64,000 nucleotides of DNA from Apostichopus japonicus (GCF_037975245.1 NC_092571.1:5044001-5108000), one strand, 5' to 3'; positions 39,700-54,718 are shown, counted from the first letter of the stretch. Translations and numbers: made by a program. The notes: a model not told the origin generated them from the sequence alone.

Positions 39700-41306
39700 C
39701 GAATGTGCGGTACCGATCAATCGAATGTGCGGTACCGATCAATCGATTGTTCGGTACCGATCAATCGAATGAGCGGTACCGATCAATCGAATGTTCGATG
39801 CCGATCAATCGAATGTACGGTACCGATCAATCGAATGGGCGGTACCGATCAATCGAATGTGCGGTACCGATCAATCGAATGTGCGGTACCGAACAATCGA
39901 ATGTGCGGTACCGATCAAACGAATGTTCGGTATTGATCAATCGAATGTTCGGAACCGATCAATCAAATGTTCGATACCGATCAATCGAATGTGCGGTACC
40001 GAACAATCGAATGTGCGGTACCGATCAATCGAATGTGCGGTACCGATCAATCGAATGTACGGTACCGATCAATCGAATGTGCGGTACCGATCAATCGAAT
40101 GTGCGGTACCGATCAATCGAATGTGCGGTACCGATCAATCGAATGTGCGGTACCGATCAACTAATGTGCGGTACCGAACAATCGAATGTGCGATACCGTA
40201 CCGATCAATCGAATGTTCGATACCGATCAATCGAATGTGCGGTACCGAACAATCGAATGTTCGGTACCGATCAATCGAATGTGCGGTACCGATCAATCGA
40301 ATGTGCGGTACCGATCAATCGAATGTGCGGTACCGATCAACTAATGTGCGATACCGAACAATCGAATGTGCGGTATTGATCAATTGAATGTGCGGTACCG
40401 ACCAATCGAATGTTCGGTACCGATCAATCGAATGTGCGGTACCGATCAATCAAATGTGCGGTACCGATCAATCGAATTTTCGGTACCGATCAATCGAATG
40501 TTCGGTACCGATCAATCGAATGTTCGTTACTGATCAATCGAATGTGCGGTACCGATCAATCGAATGTTCGGTACCGATCAATCGAATGTGCAGTACCGAT
40601 TAATCGAATGTGCGATATCTATCAATCGAATGTGCGATACCGATCAATCGAATGTGCGGTATTGATCAATCGAATGTTCGTACCGATCAATCGAATGTTC
40701 GGTACCGATCAATCGAATGTGCGGTACCGATCAATCGAATGTTCGGTACCGATCAATGGAATGTTCGTTACTGATCAATCGAATGTGCGGTACCGATCAA
40801 TCGAATGTTCGGTACCGATCAATCGAATGTGCGGTACCGATCAATCGAATGTTCGGTACCGATCAATCGAATGTGAGGTACTGATCAATCGAATGTGCGG
40901 TACCGATCAATCGAATGTTCGGTATTGATCAATCGAATGTTCGGAATTGATCAATCAAATGTTCGATACCGATCAATCGAATGTGCGGCACCGAACAATC
41001 GAATGTGCGGTACCGATCAATCGAATGTGCGGTACCGATCAATCGAATGTACGGTACCGATCAATCGAATGTGCGGTACCGATCAATCGAATGTGCGGTA
41101 CCGATCAATCGAATTTTCAGTACCGATCAATCGAATGTTCGGTACCGATCAATCGAATGTTCGTTACTGATCAATCGAATGTGCGGTACCGATCAATCGA
41201 ATGTGCGGTACCGATCAACTAATGTGCGATACCGAACCATCGAATGTTCGGTACCGATCAATCGAATGTGCAGTACCGATTAATCGAATGTGCGATATCT
41301 ATCAAT
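39700..41306 (+). repeat. Segmental duplication I, copy 1 (1,607-bp period)
   Basis: 39791, 39967, 40388, 40895 and 40981 each recur exactly 1,607 bp later. I saw no base difference on reading the aligned lines, including rare units such as gaatgggcgg, gattgttcgg, gtgcggcaccgaac and gaaccatcg. It is among the youngest duplications in the window. Confidence 0.9.
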
Positions 41307-42913
41307 CGAATGTGCGGTACCGATCAATCGAATGTGCGGTACCGATCAATCGATTGTTCGGTACCGATCAATCGAATGAGCGGTACCGATCAATCGAATG
41401 TTCGATGCCGATCAATCGAATGTACGGTACCGATCAATCGAATGGGCGGTACCGATCAATCGAATGTGCGGTACCGATCAATCGAATGTGCGGTACCGAA
41501 CAATCGAATGTGCGGTACCGATCAAACGAATGTTCGGTATTGATCAATCGAATGTTCGGAACCGATCAATCAAATGTTCGATACCGATCAATCGAATGTG
41601 CGGTACCGAACAATCGAATGTGCGGTACCGATCAATCGAATGTGCGGTACCGATCAATCGAATGTACGGTACCGATCAATCGAATGTGCGGTACCGATCA
41701 ATCGAATGTGCGGTACCGATCAATCGAATGTGCGGTACCGATCAATCGAATGTGCGGTACCGATCAACTAATGTGCGGTACCGAACAATCGAATGTGCGA
41801 TACCGTACCGATCAATCGAATGTTCGATACCGATCAATCGAATGTGCGGTACCGAACAATCGAATGTTCGGTACCGATCAATCGAATGTGCGGTACCGAT
41901 CAATCGAATGTGCGGTACCGATCAATCGAATGTGCGGTACCGATCAACTAATGTGCGATACCGAACAATCGAATGTGCGGTATTGATCAATTGAATGTGC
42001 GGTACCGACCAATCGAATGTTCGGTACCGATCAATCGAATGTGCGGTACCGATCAATCAAATGTGCGGTACCGATCAATCGAATTTTCGGTACCGATCAA
42101 TCGAATGTTCGGTACCGATCAATCGAATGTTCGTTACTGATCAATCGAATGTGCGGTACCGATCAATCGAATGTTCGGTACCGATCAATCGAATGTGCAG
42201 TACCGATTAATCGAATGTGCGATATCTATCAATCGAATGTGCGATACCGATCAATCGAATGTGCGGTATTGATCAATCGAATGTTCGTACCGATCAATCG
42301 AATGTTCGGTACCGATCAATCGAATGTGCGGTACCGATCAATCGAATGTTCGGTACCGATCAATGGAATGTTCGTTACTGATCAATCGAATGTGCGGTAC
42401 CGATCAATCGAATGTTCGGTACCGATCAATCGAATGTGCGGTACCGATCAATCGAATGTTCGGTACCGATCAATCGAATGTGAGGTACTGATCAATCGAA
42501 TGTGCGGTACCGATCAATCGAATGTTCGGTATTGATCAATCGAATGTTCGGAATTGATCAATCAAATGTTCGATACCGATCAATCGAATGTGCGGCACCG
42601 AACAATCGAATGTGCGGTACCGATCAATCGAATGTGCGGTACCGATCAATCGAATGTACGGTACCGATCAATCGAATGTGCGGTACCGATCAATCGAATG
42701 TGCGGTACCGATCAATCGAATTTTCAGTACCGATCAATCGAATGTTCGGTACCGATCAATCGAATGTTCGTTACTGATCAATCGAATGTGCGGTACCGAT
42801 CAATCGAATGTGCGGTACCGATCAACTAATGTGCGATACCGAACCATCGAATGTTCGGTACCGATCAATCGAATGTGCAGTACCGATTAATCGAATGTGC
42901 GATATCTATCAAT
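41307..42913 (+). repeat. Segmental duplication I, copy 2 (1,607-bp period)
   Basis: Apparently identical copy of 39700-41306. Part of the same block (40345-41300) recurs again at 48.1-49.0 kb with a 7,755-bp offset and several differences, giving an older third copy. Confidence 0.9.
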
Positions 42914-45057
42914 CGAATGTGCGGTATTGATCAATCGAATGTTCGGTACCGATGAATCGAATGTGCGGTCCCGATCAATCGAATGTGCGGTACCGATCAA
43001 TCAAATGTGCGGTACCGAATAATCGAATGTTCGGTACCTTACCAATGAATCGAATATGCGGTACCGATCAATCATATATGCGGTACATATCAAACGAATG
43101 TGCGGTACCGATCAAACGAATGTTCGGTACCGATCAATCGAATGTGCGGTACCGATCAATCGAATGTGCGGTATTGATCAATCGAATGTTCGGTATTGAT
43201 CAATCGAATGTGCGGTACCGATCAATCGAATGTTCGTTACCGATCAATCGAATGTGCGGTACCGAACAATCGAATGTTCGGTACCTTACCAATGAATCGA
43301 ATGTGCGGTACCGATCAATCATTTATGCGGTACATATCAAACGAATGTGCGGTACCGATCAATCGAATGTTCGGTACCGATCAATCAAATGTTCGATGCC
43401 GATCAATCGAATGTGCGGTACCGAACAATCGAATGTTCGGTACCTTACCAATGAATCGAATGTGCGGTACCGATCAATCATATATGCAGTACACATCAAA
43501 CGAATGTGCGGTACCGATCAATCGAATGTTCGGTACCGATCAATCGAATGTGCGGTACCGATCAATCGAATGTGCGGTATTGATCAATCGAATGTGCGGT
43601 ACCGATCAATCGAATGTGCGGTACCGATCAATCGAATGTACGGTACCGATCAATCGAATGTGCGGTACCGATCAATCGAATGTGCGGTACCGATCAATCG
43701 AATGTGCGGTACCGATCAATCGAATGTGCGATATCTATCAATCAAATGTGCGGTATTGATCAATCGAATGTTCGGTACCGATGAATCGAATGTTCGGTCC
43801 CGATCAATCGAATGTGCGGTACCGATCAATAGAATGTTCGGTACCGATCAATCGAATATTCGGTACCGATCAATCGAATGTTCGGTACCGATCAATCGAA
43901 TGTTCGGTACCGATCAATCGAATGTTCGGAACCGATCAATACAATGTTCGGTACCGATCAATCGAATGTTCGGTACCGATCAATGAATGTGCGGTACCGA
44001 TCAATCGAATGAGCGGTACCGATCAATCGAATGTTCGATGCCGATCAATCGAATGTGCGGTACCGAACAATCGAATGTTCGGTACCTTACCAATGAATCG
44101 AATGTGCGGTACCGATCAATCATATATGCGGTACACATCAATCGAATGTTCGTTACCGATCAATCGAATGTGCGGTATCGATCAATCGAATGTTCGTTAC
44201 CGATCAATCGAATGTGCGGTATTGATCAATCGAATGTTCGGTACCGATCAATGAAATGTTCGGTACACATCAATCGAATGTGCGGTACCGATCAATCGAA
44301 TGTGCGGTACCGATCAATCGAATGTGCGGTACCGATCAATCGAATGTTCGTTACCGATCAATCGAATGTGCGGTACCGATCAATCGAATGTGCGGTACCG
44401 ATCAATCGAATGTACGGTACCGATCAATCGAATGTGCGGTACCGATCAACTAATGTGCGATACCGAACAATCGAATGTTCGGAACCGATCAATTGAATGT
44501 GCCGTACTGATTAATCGAATGTGCGATACCTATCAATCGAATGATCGGTATTGATCAATCGAATGTTCGGTACCGATCAATCGAATGTGCGGTACCGATT
44601 AATCGAATGTTCGGTACCGATCAATCGAATGTGCGGTACCGATCAATCGAATGTGCGGTACCGATCAAATGAATGTGCGGTATTGATCAATCGAATGTTC
44701 GGAACCGATCAATCGAATGTTCGATACCGATCAATCGAATGTGCGGTACCGAACAATCGAATGTGCGGTACCGATCAATCGAATGTGCGGTACCGATCAA
44801 TCGAATGTACGGTACCGATCAATCGAATGTGCGGTACCGATCAATCGAATGTGCGGTACGGAGCAGTCGAATGTTCGATACCGATCAATCGAATGCTCCG
44901 TACCGTACCGATCAATCGAATGTACGGTACCGATCAATCGAATGTGCGGTACCGATCAATTGAATGTGCGGTACCGATCAATCGAATGTGCGGTACCGAT
45001 CAATCGAATGTGCGGTACCGATCAATCGAATGTGCGGTACCGATCAATTAATGTGCG
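42914..45057 (+). repeat. Satellite rich in composite landmarks
   Basis: Four ttaccaatga landmarks lie near 43039, 43285, 43443 and 44087. The 42950-44000 order reappears at 50.2-51.2 kb and 52.75-53.8 kb, so this is an outlying relative of block K. A hairpin variant sits at 44854-44905. No gene is seen. Confidence 0.8.
44854..44905. repeat. 52-bp hairpin variant, copy 3
   Basis: CGGTACGGAGCA and TGCTCCGTACCG arms, perfect over 12 bp, 28-bp spacer. Confidence 0.9.
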
Positions 45058-46603
45058 ATACCGAACAATCGAATGTGCGGTATTGATCAATCGAATGTGC
45101 GGTACCGATCAATCGAATGTTCGGTACCGATCAATCGAATGTGCGATACCAATCAATCGAATGTGCGGTATTGATCAATCGAATGTTCGTACCGATCAAT
45201 CGAATGTTCGATACCGATCAATCGAATGTGCGGTACCGAACAATCGAATGTGCGGTACCGATCAATCGAATGTACGGTACCGATCAATGAATGTGCGGTA
45301 CCGATCAATCGAATGAGCGGTACCGATCAATCGAATGTTCGATGCCGATCAATCGAATGTGCGGTACCGAACAATCGAATGTTCGGTACCTTACCAATGA
45401 ATCGAATGTGCGGTACCGATCAATCATATATGCGGTACACATCAAACGAATGTGCGGTACCGATCAATCGAATGTTCGGTACCGATCAATCGAATGTGCG
45501 GTACCGATCAATCGAATGTGCGGTATTGATCAATCGAATGTTCGGTATTGATCAATCGAATGTGCGGTACCGATCAATCGAATGTTCGTTACCGATAAAT
45601 CGAATGTGCGGTATCGATCAATCGAATGTTCGTTACCGATCAATCGAATGTGCGGTATTGATCAATCGAATGTTCGGTACCGATCAATGAAATGTTCGGT
45701 ACACATCAATCGAATGTGCGGTACCGATCAATCGAATGTGCGGTACCGATCAATCGAATGTGCGGTACCGATCAATCGAATGTTCGTTACCGATCAATCG
45801 AATGTGCGGTACCGATCAATCGAATGTGCGGTACCGATCAATCAAATGTACGGTACCGATCAATCGAATGTGCAGTACCGATCAACTAATGTGCGATACC
45901 GAACAATCGAATGTTCGGTACCGATCAATCGAATGTGCCGTACTGATCAATCGAATGTGCGATACCTATCAATCGAATGAGCGGTATTGATCAATCGAAT
46001 GTTCGATGCCGATCAATCGAATGTACGGTACCGATCAATCGAATGTGCGGTACCGATCAATCGAATGTGCGGTACCGATCAATCGAATGTGCGGTACCGA
46101 ACAATCGAATGTGCGGTACCGATCAAACGAATGTTCGGTATTGATCAATCGAATGTTCGGAACCGATCAATCAAATGTTCGATACCGATCAATCGAATGT
46201 GCGGTACCGAACAATCGAATGTGCGGTACCGATCAATCGAATGTGCGGTATTGATCAATCGAATGTACGGTACCGATCAATCGAATGTGCGGTACCGATC
46301 AATCGAATGTGCGGTACCGATCAATCGAATGTGCGGTACCGATCAATCGAATGTGCGGTACCGATCAATCTAATGTGCGGTACCGAACAATCGAATGTGC
46401 GATACCGTACCGATCAATCGAATGTTCGATACCGATCAATCGAATGTGCGGTACCGAACAATCGAATGTTCGGTACCGATCAATCGAATGTGCGGTACCG
46501 ATCAATCGAATGTGCGGTACCGATCAATCGAATGTGCGGTACCGATCAACTAATGTGCGGTACCGATCAATCGAATGTGCGGTACCGATCAATTGAATGT
46601 GCG
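45058..46603 (+). repeat. Segmental duplication J, copy 1 (1,546-bp period)
   Basis: 45226, 45291, 45582, 45692, 45987, 46175 and 46285 all recur 1,546 bp later. The only difference noted is gataaatcg at about 45594, against gatcaatcg in copy 2. Confidence 0.9.
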
Positions 46604-48110
46604 GTACCGAACAATCGAATGTGCGGTATTGATCAATCGAATGTGCGGTACCGATCAATCGAATGTTCGGTACCGATCAATCGAATGTGCGATACCAATC
46701 AATCGAATGTGCGGTATTGATCAATCGAATGTTCGTACCGATCAATCGAATGTTCGATACCGATCAATCGAATGTGCGGTACCGAACAATCGAATGTGCG
46801 GTACCGATCAATCGAATGTACGGTACCGATCAATGAATGTGCGGTACCGATCAATCGAATGAGCGGTACCGATCAATCGAATGTTCGATGCCGATCAATC
46901 GAATGTGCGGTACCGAACAATCGAATGTTCGGTACCTTACCAATGAATCGAATGTGCGGTACCGATCAATCATATATGCGGTACACATCAAACGAATGTG
47001 CGGTACCGATCAATCGAATGTTCGGTACCGATCAATCGAATGTGCGGTACCGATCAATCGAATGTGCGGTATTGATCAATCGAATGTTCGGTATTGATCA
47101 ATCGAATGTGCGGTACCGATCAATCGAATGTTCGTTACCGATCAATCGAATGTGCGGTATCGATCAATCGAATGTTCGTTACCGATCAATCGAATGTGCG
47201 GTATTGATCAATCGAATGTTCGGTACCGATCAATGAAATGTTCGGTACACATCAATCGAATGTGCGGTACCGATCAATCGAATGTGCGGTACCGATCAAT
47301 CGAATGTGCGGTACCGATCAATCGAATGTTCGTTACCGATCAATCGAATGTGCGGTACCGATCAATCGAATGTGCGGTACCGATCAATCAAATGTACGGT
47401 ACCGATCAATCGAATGTGCAGTACCGATCAACTAATGTGCGATACCGAACAATCGAATGTTCGGTACCGATCAATCGAATGTGCCGTACTGATCAATCGA
47501 ATGTGCGATACCTATCAATCGAATGAGCGGTATTGATCAATCGAATGTTCGATGCCGATCAATCGAATGTACGGTACCGATCAATCGAATGTGCGGTACC
47601 GATCAATCGAATGTGCGGTACCGATCAATCGAATGTGCGGTACCGAACAATCGAATGTGCGGTACCGATCAAACGAATGTTCGGTATTGATCAATCGAAT
47701 GTTCGGAACCGATCAATCAAATGTTCGATACCGATCAATCGAATGTGCGGTACCGAACAATCGAATGTGCGGTACCGATCAATCGAATGTGCGGTATTGA
47801 TCAATCGAATGTACGGTACCGATCAATCGAATGTGCGGTACCGATCAATCGAATGTGCGGTACCGATCAATCGAATGTGCGGTACCGATCAATCGAATGT
47901 GCGGTACCGATCAATCTAATGTGCGGTACCGAACAATCGAATGTGCGATACCGTACCGATCAATCGAATGTTCGATACCGATCAATCGAATGTGCGGTAC
48001 CGAACAATCGAATGTTCGGTACCGATCAATCGAATGTGCGGTACCGATCAATCGAATGTGCGGTACCGATCAATCGAATGTGCGGTACCGATCAACTAAT
48101 GTGCGATACC
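46604..48110 (+). repeat. Segmental duplication J, copy 2 (1,546-bp period)
   Basis: Second copy of 45058-46560. It ends after the gatcaactaatg unit, where gataccgaac in this copy faces ggtaccgatc in copy 1. From there the array continues with block I-like sequence. Confidence 0.9.
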
Positions 48111-48989
48111 GAACAATCGAATGTGCGGTATTGATCAATTGAATGTGCGGTACCGACCAATCGAATGTTCGGTACCGATCAATCGAATGTGCGGTACCGA
48201 TCAATCGAATGTGCGGTACCGATCAATCGAATTTTCGGTACCGATCAATCGAATGTTCGGTACCGATCAATCGAATGTTCGTTACTGATCAATCGAATGT
48301 GCGGTACCGATCAATCGAATGTTCGGTACCGATCAATCGAATGTGCAGTACCGATTAATCGAATGTGCGATATCTATCAATCGAATGTGCGATACCGATC
48401 AATCGAATGTGCGGTATTGATCAATCGAATGTTCGTACCGATCAATCGAATGTTCGGTACCGATCAATCGAATGTGCGGTACCGATCAATCGAATGTTCG
48501 GTACCGATCAATGGAATGTTCGTTACTGATCAATCGAATGTGCGGTACCGATCAATCGAATGTTCGGTACCGATCAATCGAATGTGCGGTACCGATCAAT
48601 CGAATGTGAGGTACCGATCAATCGAATGTGAGGTACCGATCAATCGAATGTGCGGTACCGATCAAACGAATGTTCGGTATTGATCAATCGAATGTTCGGA
48701 ATTGATCAATCAAATGTTCGATACCGATCAATCGAATGTGCGGTACCGAACAATCGAATGTGCGGTACCGATCAATCGAATGTGCGGTACCGATCAATCG
48801 AATGTACGGTACCGATCAATCGAATGTGCGGAACCGATCAATCGAATGTGCGGTACCGATCAATCGAATTTTCAGTACCGATCAATCGAATGTTCGGAAC
48901 CGATCAATCGAATGTTCGTTACTGATCAATCGAATGTGCGGTACCGATCAATCGAATGTGCGGTACCGATCAACTAATGTGCGATACCG
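48111..48989 (+). repeat. Older third copy of part of block I
   Basis: Aligns with 40356-41234 at an offset of 7,755. Differences include gtgcggaacc at about 48829, gttcggaacc at about 48895 and gtgaggtacc at about 48607. These place the copying before the 39.7-42.9 kb duplication. Confidence 0.8.
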
Positions 48990-51546
48990 AACAATCGAAT
49001 GTTCGGTACCGATCAATCGAATGTGCAGTACCGATTAATCGAATGTGCGATATCTGTCAATCGAATGTGCGGTATTGATCAATCGAATGTTCGGTACCGA
49101 TCAATCGAATGTGCGGTCCCGATCAATCGAATGTGCGGTACCGATCAATCAAATGTGCGGTACCGAACAATCGAATGTTCGGTACCTTACCAATGAATCG
49201 AATGTGCGGTACCGATCAATCATTTATGCGGTACATATCAAACGAATGTGCGGTACCGATCAATCGAATGTTCGGTACCGATCAATCAAATGTTCGATGC
49301 CGATCAATCGAATGTGCGGTACCGAACAATCGAATGTTCGGTACCTTACCAATGAATCGAATGTGCGGTACCGATTAATCATATATGCAGTACACATCAA
49401 ACGAATGTGCGGTACCGATCAATCGAATATTCAGTACCGATCAATCGAATGTGCGGTACCGATCAATCGAATGTGCGGTATTGATCAATCGAATGTGCGG
49501 TACCGATCAATCGAATGTGCGGTACCGATCAATCGAATGTACGGTACCGATCAATCGAATGTGCGGTACCGATCAATCGAATGTGCGGTACCGATCAATC
49601 GAATGTGCGGTACCGATCAATCGAATGTGCGATATCTATCAATCAAATGTGCGGTATTGATCAATCGAATGTTCGGTACCGATGAATCGAATGTTCGGTC
49701 CCGATCAATCGAATGTGCGGTACCGATCAATAGAATGTTCGGTACCGATCAATCGAATATTCGGTACCGATCAATCGAATGTTCGGTACCGATCAATCGA
49801 ATGTTCGGTACCGATCAATCGAATGTTCGGAACCGATCAATAGAATGTTCGGTACCGATCAATCGAATGTTCGGTACCGATCAATGAATGTGCGGTACCG
49901 ATCAATCGAATGAGCGGTACCGATCAATCGAATGTTCGATGCCGATCAATCGAATGTGCGGTACCGATCAATCGAATGTTCGGAACCGATCAATCGAATG
50001 TTCGTTACTGATCAATCGAATGTGCGGTACCGATCAATCGAATGTGCGGTACCGATCAACTAATGTGCGATACCGAACAATCGAATGTTCGGTACCGATC
50101 AATCGAATGTGCAGTACCGATTAATCGAATGTGCGATATCTGTCAATCGAATGTGCGGTATTGATCAATCGAATGTTCGGTACCGATCAATCGAATGTGC
50201 GGTCCCGATCAATCGAATGTGCGGTACCGATCAATCAAATGTGCGGTACCGAATAATCGAATGTTCGGTACCTTACCAATGAATCGAATATGCGGTACCG
50301 ATCAATCATATATGCGGTACATATCAAACGAATGTGCGGTACCGATCAAACGAATGTTCGGTACCGATCAATCGAATGTGCGGTACCGATCAATCGAATG
50401 TGCGGTATTGATCAATCGAATGTTCGGTATTGATCAATCGAATGTGCGGTACCGATCAATCGAATGTTCGTTACCGATCAATCGAATGTGCGGTACCGAA
50501 CAATCGAATGTTCGGTACCTTACCAATGAATCGAATGTGCGGTACCGATCAATCATTTATGCGGTACATATCAAACGAATGTGCGGTACCGATCAATCGA
50601 ATGTTCGGTACCGATCAATCAAATGTTCGATGCCGATCAATCGAATGTGCGGTACCGAACAATCGAATGTTCGGTACCTTACCAATGAATCGAATGTGCG
50701 GTACCGATTAATCATATATGCAGTACACATCAAACGAATGTGCGGTACCGATCAATCGAATATTCAGTACCGATCAATCGAATGTGCGGTACCGATCAAT
50801 CGAATGTGCGGTATTGATCAATCGAATGTGCGGTACCGATCAATCGAATGTGCGGTACCGATCAATCGAATGTACGGTACCGATCAATCGAATGTGCGGT
50901 ACCGATCAATCGAATGTGCGGTACCGATCAATCGAATGTGCGGTACCGATCAATCGAATGTGCGATATCTATCAATCAAATGTGCGGTATTGATCAATCG
51001 AATGTTCGGTACCGATGAATCGAATGTTCGGTCCCGATCAATCGAATGTGCGGTACCGATCAATAGAATGTTCGGTACCGATCAATCGAATATTCGGTAC
51101 CGATCAATCGAATGTTCGGTACCGATCAATCGAATGTTCGGTACCGATCAATCGAATGTTCGGAACCGATCAATAGAATGTTCGGTACCGATCAATCGAA
51201 TGTTCGGTACCGATCAATGAATGTGCGGTACCGATCAATCGAATGAGCGGTACCGATCAATCGAATGTTCAATGCCGATCAATCGAATGTGCGGTACCGA
51301 ACAATCGAATGTTCGGTACCTTACCAATGAATCGAATGTGCGGTACCGATCAATCATATATGCGGTACACATCAAACGAATGTGCGGTACCGATCAATCG
51401 AATGTTCGGTACCGATCAATCGAATGTGCGGTACCGATCAATCGAATGTGCGGTATTGATCAATCGAATGTTCGGTATTGATCAATCGAATGTGCGGTAC
51501 CGATCAATCGAATGTTCGTTACCGATCAATCGAATGTGCGGTATCG
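48990..51546 (+). repeat. Segmental duplication K, copy 1 (2,557-bp period)
   Basis: 49045, 49385, 50195, 50718 and 51221 recur 2,557 bp later. Inside the unit two related halves lie 1,086 bp apart (48999/50085), rising to 1,333 bp (49385/50718) because the second half holds about 247 extra bases near 50.33-50.58 kb. Private markers are gatatctgtc, atcatttatgc, atatgcagtacac and gaatattcag. Confidence 0.9.
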
Positions 51547-54119
51547 ATCAATCGAATGTTCGGTACCGATCAATCGAATGTGCAGTACCGATTAATCGAA
51601 TGTGCGATATCTGTCAATCGAATGTGCGGTATTGATCAATCGAATGTTCGGTACCGATCAATCGAATGTGCGGTCCCGATCAATCGAATGTGCGGTACCG
51701 ATCAATCAAATGTGCGGTACCGAACAATCGAATGTTCGGTACCTTACCAATGAATCGAATGTGCGGTACCGATCAATCATTTATGCGGTACATATCAAAC
51801 GAATGTGCGGTACCGATCAATCGAATGTTCGGTACCGATCAATCAAATGTTCGATGCCGATCAATCGAATGTGCGGTACCGAACAATCGAATGTTCGGTA
51901 CCTTACCAATGAATCGAATGTGCGGTACCGATTAATCATATATGCAGTACACATCAAACGAATGTGCGGTACCGATCAATCGAATATTCAGTACCGATCA
52001 ATCGAATGTGCGGTACCGATCAATCGAATGTGCGGTATTGATCAATCGAATGTGCGGTACCGATCAATCGAATGTGCGGTACCGATCAATCGAATGTACG
52101 GTACCGATCAATCGAATGTGCGGTACCGATCAATCGAATGTGCGGTACCGATCAATCGAATGTGCGGTACCGATCAATCGAATGTGCGATATCTATCAAT
52201 CAAATGTGCGGTATTGATCAATCGAATGTTCGGTACCGATGAATCGAATGTTCGGTCCCGATCAATCGAATGTGCGGTACCGATCAATAGAATGTTCGGT
52301 ACCGATCAATCGAATATTCGGTACCGATCAATCGAATGTTCGGTACCGATCAATCGAATGTTCGGTACCGATCAATCGAATGTTCGGAACCGATCAATAG
52401 AATGTTCGGTACCGATCAATCGAATGTTCGGTACCGATCAATGAATGTGCGGTACCGATCAATCGAATGAGCGGTACCGATCAATCGAATGTTCGATGCC
52501 GATCAATCGAATGTGCGGTACCGATCAATCGAATGTTCGGAACCGATCAATCGAATGTTCGTTACTGATCAATCGAATGTGCGGTACCGATCAATCGAAT
52601 GTGCGGTACCGATCAACTAATGTGCGATACCGAACAATCGAATGTTCGGTACCGATCAATCGAATGTGCAGTACCGATTAATCGAATGTGCGATATCTGT
52701 CAATCGAATGTGCGGTATTGATCAATCGAATGTTCGGTACCGATCAATCGAATGTGCGGTCCCGATCAATCGAATGTGCGGTACCGATCAATCAAATGTG
52801 CGGTACCGAATAATCGAATGTTCGGTACCTTACCAATGAATCGAATATGCGGTACCGATCAATCATATATGCGGTACATATCAAACGAATGTGCGGTACC
52901 GATCAAACGAATGTTCGGTACCGATCAATCGAATGTGCGGTACCGATCAATCGAATGTGCGGTATTGATCAATCGAATGTTCGGTATTGATCAATCGAAT
53001 GTGCGGTACCGATCAATCGAATGTTCGTTACCGATCAATCGAATGTGCGGTACCGAACAATCGAATGTTCGGTACCTTACCAATGAATCGAATGTGCGGT
53101 ACCGATCAATCATTTATGCGGTACATATCAAACGAATGTGCGGTACCGATCAATCGAATGTTCGGTACCGATCAATCAAATGTTCGATGCCGATCAATCG
53201 AATGTGCGGTACCGAACAATCGAATGTTCGGTACCTTACCAATGAATCGAATGTGCGGTACCGATTAATCATATATGCAGTACACATCAAACGAATGTGC
53301 GGTACCGATCAATCGAATATTCAGTACCGATCAATCGAATGTGCGGTACCGATCAATCGAATGTGCGGTATTGATCAATCGAATGTGCGGTACCGATCAA
53401 TCGAATGTGCGGTACCGATCAATCGAATGTACGGTACCGATCAATCGAATGTGCGGTACCGATCAATCGAATGTGCGGTACCGATCAATCGAATGTGCGG
53501 TACCGATCAATCGAATGTGCGATATCTATCAATCAAATGTGCGGTATTGATCAATCGAATGTTCGGTACCGATGAATCGAATGTTCGGTCCCGATCAATC
53601 GAATGTGCGGTACCGATCAATAGAATGTTCGGTACCGATCAATCGAATATTCGGTACCGATCAATCGAATGTTCGGTACCGATCAATCGAATGTTCGGTA
53701 CCGATCAATCGAATGTTCGGAACCGATCAATAGAATGTTCGGTACCGATCAATCGAATGTTCGGTACCGATCAATGAATGTGCGGTACCGATCAATCGAA
53801 TGAGCGGTACCGATCAATCGAATGTTCAATGCCGATCAATCGAATGTGCGGTACCGAACAATCGAATGTTCGGTACCTTACCAATAAATCGAATGTGCGG
53901 TACCGATCAATCATATATGCGGTACACATCAAACGAATGTGCGGTACCGATCAATCGAATGTTCGGTACCGATCAATCGAATGTGCGGTACCGATCAATC
54001 GAATGTGCGGTATTGATCAATCGAATGTTCGGTATTGATCAATCGAATGTGCGGTACCGATCAATCGAATGTTCGTTACCGATCAATCGAATGTGCGGTA
54101 TCGATCAATCGAATGTTCG
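51547..54119 (+). repeat. Segmental duplication K, copy 2 (2,557-bp period)
   Basis: Second copy of block K with the same two-half structure, so four related sub-blocks start near 49.0, 50.1, 51.55 and 52.6 kb. A private change is ccaataaatcg at about 53881 for ccaatgaatcg. Homology ends near 54120, where gttaccg replaces ggtaccg. Confidence 0.9.
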
Positions 54120-54666
54120 TTACCGATCAATCGAATGTGCGGTATTGATTAATCGAATGTTCGGTACCGATCAATGAAATGTTCGGTACACATCAATCGA
54201 ATGTGCGGTACCGATCAATCGAATGTGCGGTACCGATCAATCGAATGTGCGGTACCGATCAATCGAATGTTCGTTACCGATCAATCGAATGTGCGGTACC
54301 GATCAATCGAATGTGCGGTACCGATCAATCAAATGTACGGTACCGATCAATCGAATGTGCGATACCGATCAACTAATGATCGATACCGAACAATCGAATG
54401 TTCGGTACCGATCAATCGAATGTGCCGTACTGATCAATCGAATGTGCGATACCTATCAATCGAATGAGCGGTATTGATCAATCGAATGTTCGGTACCGAT
54501 CAATCGAATGTGCGGTACCGATTAATCGAATGTTCGGTACCGATCAATCGAATGTGCGGTACCGATCAATCGAATGTGCGGTACCGATCAAACGAATGTG
54601 CGGTATTGATCAATCGAATGTTCGGAACCGATCAATCGAATGTGCGGTACCGATCAATCGAATGTG

Positions 54667-54718
54667 CGGTACGGAGCAGTCGAATGTTCGATACCGATCA
54701 ATCGAATGCTCCGTACCG
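54667..54718. repeat. 52-bp hairpin variant, copy 4
   Basis: Perfect 12-bp arms CGGTACGGAGCA / TGCTCCGTACCG, 28-bp spacer. Confidence 0.9.
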
